Shown here: positions 4,705 to 6,098 of the stretch, in pieces | Layout: each line of letters begins with the position of its first letter | Position numbering within the stretch: the stretch's first letter is position 1 | Assembly: GCA_029938185.1 (NCBI GenBank) | Contig: JAOZVK010000362.1 | Location: 1 to 6,098, forward strand | DNA length: 6,098 nt | Direction of reading: 5' to 3' | Source of the DNA: Bacteroidales bacterium | Lineage (GTDB): Bacteria; Bacteroidota; Bacteroidia; Bacteroidales; JAOZVK01 | Made by a program: the position numbers and the translations under genes | The notes under the pieces: generated by a model | What the model was told of the DNA's origin: nothing | The model's database searches: none | Seen by the model: only the letters and a program-made list of their open reading frames with translations

Positions 4705-5159
4705 AAAAAAGAAAATTAACTGAAAAACAACAAACAGAACTTGATTTTATTTGTGATTGGCTTTTAGAAATATCTGATTTTTTAGATGAAAAAAAGCTAA
4801 TGGAAACAGAAGACTTACGACTCGGAATAGAGCAAGGTAGCAATTTAGGGATATTATCAGGTGCTAAAGATGCTTATAATGACTTAAATTCGGGTATGCA
4901 GGATTTACCACGCCCACTTTTTGATGAGTTAAATACACGATTAAAAAAACGTTTTGGAAAAAACCTTTTTGATGCCGACAAAAAGCTAATAAAAAAAGCA
5001 AAAAAAATAGCCGAACGTGCCAAAATAAGAAATGAAGAAGAATACCGTTTGTTGCGTGCCTACCTTGATTCTATTGAAGGTGTTGATAAACACATAGATG
5101 AATATAATAATTTATATAAATTATATTTTGATTTTGAAACCGCAAGGTCTTCGACCTAA
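4701..5159 (+). CDS. Immunity-like protein overlapping the toxin tail
   Basis: The 152-residue product is rich in Lys, Glu and Asp and looks mostly helical. Residues 1-35 form an amphipathic lead (FICDWLLEISDFLDE), then GIEQGSNLGILSGAKDAYND (42-61), then a highly charged stretch with LKKRFGKNLFDADKKLIKK (81-99) and AYLDSIEGVDKHIDEYNNLY (120-139). I do not recognise a named family. The immunity role is inferred from the ATGA overlap with the polymorphic-toxin-like frame and from the truncated paralogue at 2407 and a third tail at 1072, since immunity genes often occur in extra copies. The last residues (ARSST) and the TAA are encoded in a hairpin repeat. A strong plus-strand terminator lies about 165 bp downstream. 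Expected location is cytoplasmic, as no signal peptide is visible. Confidence 0.65.
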   Translation: MKKRKLTEKQQTELDFICDWLLEISDFLDEKKLMETEDLRLGIEQGSNLGILSGAKDAYNDLNSGMQDLPRPLFDELNTRLKKRFGKNLFDADKKLIKKAKKIAERAKIRNEEEYRLLRAYLDSIEGVDKHIDEYNNLYKLYFDFETARSST

Positions 5160-5202
5160 TTTATAGTTTAGGCGTAAGCAATGTAAAAAGGCTCGAAGAG
5201 TC
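5145..5202. repeat. Back-to-back hairpin repeats at a gene end
   Basis: A forward unit lacking its TTGCTTACGC end (5145-5170) is followed at once by a reverse variant (5172-5202: GCGTAAGCAA ... GGCTC-GAA-GAGTC). The variant stem keeps pairing with one G-U wobble when read as plus-strand RNA. The pair sits at the 3' end of the immunity-like gene. Confidence 0.6.
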
Positions 5203-5395
5203 TATAATTTTTTTCTTTTGAGCTAAAAAACTCTAATAATACTTTTTTATTTCTTAAAAATGGAAACTTATATGAATTATCAATATTTTGCAACTTGCTA
5301 ACTTGTAATTCTAATAAGTTTTCCAACTGAATATCTGCTAATTCAGTTGCTTTTTTTTTCTGATGTACAGAAAAACGATATTTCAAAACATTCAT
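5168..5395 (-). CDS. Doubtful 75-residue minus-strand ORF
   Basis: The frame begins MNVLKYRFSVHQKKKATELA and ends LFEPFYIAYA, the ending being encoded by the reverse hairpin repeat. The middle (IQLENLLELQVSKLQNIDN) would form an amphipathic helix, so a short protein or the C-terminal end of a broken gene is possible. Against it, residues around KKKATELADIQLEN coincide with a near-perfect plus-strand terminator (5324-5359), and an insertion-sequence-like end lies just upstream at 5409-5431. No family is recognised. I keep it as a low-confidence remnant. Confidence 0.25.
   Translation of the reverse strand: MNVLKYRFSVHQKKKATELADIQLENLLELQVSKLQNIDNSYKFPFLRNKKVLLEFFSSKEKNYRLFEPFYIAYA
5324..5359 (+). 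terminator. Strong rho-independent terminator
   Basis: CAACTGAAT (5324-5332) and ATTCAGTTG (5341-5349) form a perfect 9-bp stem with an 8-nt loop, followed by C and nine T. On the plus strand it is the textbook form and the first such signal after the immunity-like gene, so it probably ends the transcript that includes 4701-5159. Confidence 0.6.
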
Positions 5396-5408
5396 TCATA
5401 TTATTTAA

Positions 5409-5431
5409 GGCTAACCCGTTTAAAGTTGGAC
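5409..5431 (-). repeat. Insertion-sequence-end-like motif
   Basis: Read on the minus strand it is GTCCAACTT, three bases, ACGGGTTAGCC. The plus strand at 514-535, the right end of the MITE-like element, reads GTCCAACTT, three bases, ACGGGTAGCC. The two are thus near-identical over 22-23 bp in opposite orientations. A CGGTC-A-GACCG palindrome follows at 5442-5452. It may be one terminal repeat left by a lost element; no transposase is visible. Confidence 0.35.
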
Positions 5432-5516
5432 AAAAGTACACCGGTCAGACCGATTTTGCTCTTACATATAAATTACAACAAATTAATATTCAACGCTATC
5501 AAACAAAAAAAAATAC

Positions 5517-6026
5517 TCAAAAATTCATTTTCTTCCTAAACAAGCTTTCTAATTCCGCATTTAAACCACGCCAATCGAAATTAAGGCGTTTTTCGTATTT
5601 TTTTAAAGCATTTATACCTTCTAAGGTTTTTTTACATAATAATTTTAAAGCATCAGCAGAATTATAACTTATATATTGCTTGTACTCTTCTTTTGTCATT
5701 AGTGGAGAAGTATCCAAAAGCTTATTTTTCGATGAATAATATGGTGGTTCAAAACGACTTTTAAGATTATATCTTTCATCTTCTTCAAGGTCAAAAATCA
5801 AGTATACAATCAATATCTGTGAGACTTTTTCTTTTTTAACATATTTGTATAAATTGACATTCTCGTTTAATAAATCTTCTATTTTTTGATCTAAAAAAGC
5901 ACGTTCTTTATCTATCTTATCCTCAAGCTTACCACTTGTTGTAAAACAAAGAGCATTTCTTTTTCTTTGTTGTTCGAAAAACATTTCCTGTAATTCTTCT
6001 TTTGTATATTTTGATGTATCAATCAT
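5517..6026 (-). CDS. Hypothetical charged, coiled-coil-like protein
   Basis: The 169-residue product is not recognised. Residues 1-70 are strongly charged with a heptad-like feel (KYTKEELQEMFFEQQRKR, then KLEDKIDKERAFLDQKIEDL), suggesting a coiled coil. A short hydrophobic stretch, SQILIVYLIFDL (69-80), is too short to be a confident membrane segment. The C-terminal half has TKEEYKQYISYNSADALKLL (111-130) and a helical end (LNAELESLFRKK). It starts at the first ATG downstream of the right boundary repeat, which lies 22 bp upstream and so forms part of its leader or promoter. No TTTG/TAnnTTTG pair is clear. It reads toward the middle of the island, convergent with the immunity-like gene. No terminator with a good stem was found after its stop. 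Confidence 0.65.
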   Translation of the reverse strand: MIDTSKYTKEELQEMFFEQQRKRNALCFTTSGKLEDKIDKERAFLDQKIEDLLNENVNLYKYVKKEKVSQILIVYLIFDLEEDERYNLKSRFEPPYYSSKNKLLDTSPLMTKEEYKQYISYNSADALKLLCKKTLEGINALKKYEKRLNFDWRGLNAELESLFRKKMNF

Positions 6027-6048
6027 TATCTTTTTTATTATTATTTAG

Positions 6049-6069
6049 TTCTACTTTACGAACTTAAAA
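6049..6069 (-). repeat. Right arm of 21-bp perfect inverted repeat bounding the island
   Basis: It is the exact reverse complement of 27-47, beginning TTCTACTTTACG and ending AACTTAAAA on the plus strand. It lies 22 bp upstream of the minus-strand gene start at 6026, inside the region where that gene's promoter or leader is expected. Confidence 0.7.
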
Positions 6070-6098
6070 CTATTTGATAATTAAACTATTAAATCATT

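Noticed and set aside
5347..5667. 106-codon plus-strand frame opposite the hypothetical gene at the right end.
   Set aside because: It starts inside a terminator T-run and passes through the insertion-sequence-like motif and the antisense strand of the 169-residue gene; its composition is Phe/Lys/Gln-rich without domain features.

Overview
The window looks like an accessory island from an AT-rich member of the Bacteroidota. The base composition is strongly A+T, starts are preceded by A-rich leaders rather than Shine-Dalgarno sequences, and two sites match the Bacteroidota promoter pattern (TTTG, about 20 bp, TAnnTTTG-like). No ribosomal RNA, tRNA, CRISPR array, recombinase or complete transposase is visible.

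Layout. A perfect 21-bp inverted repeat (27-47 and 6049-6069) bounds almost the whole window. Positions 48-1446 hold no supportable gene but many structured repeats: a nested 152-bp hairpin element (386-537), a second nested inverted repeat (699-804), a 7-bp tandem repeat (951-978), and a chimera of two repeat families (1022-1224). Next comes a type II toxin-antitoxin operon with a UPF0175-like antitoxin and a DUF3368-type PIN toxin (1447-2202). An N-terminally truncated immunity-like paralogue follows (2407-2721). A second toxin-antitoxin operon, with a small antitoxin and a ParE/RelE-type toxin (3239-3785), sits between two ~380-bp direct repeats (2844-3223 and 3823-4200). Each repeat carries a strong terminator followed by a promoter. 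Then come a short membrane-peptide ORF (4271-4435), the start-less C-terminal end of what looks like an Rhs-type polymorphic toxin (4432-4704), and its overlapping full-length immunity-like partner (4701-5159). The right end holds an intrinsic terminator, a sequence resembling an insertion-sequence end, and an unrecognised coiled-coil-like gene on the minus strand (5517-6026) reading inward from the right boundary repeat.

How it fits together. The cargo is conflict or addiction machinery: two toxin-antitoxin pairs and a decayed toxin/immunity pair with an immunity paralogue. The pieces are separated and joined by interspersed repeats: a hairpin repeat AGGTC-TTC-GACCT...TTGCTTACGC, a composite extension of it, and the terminator-promoter module. 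Several gene 3' ends lie inside the hairpin repeat, and one repeat junction fuses the module to a third immunity-gene tail. This points to repeated recombination at these repeats. I infer a cassette-like island grown by duplication and repeat-mediated exchange. Whether the boundary repeats are transposon ends, inversion sites or something else cannot be settled from this window alone.
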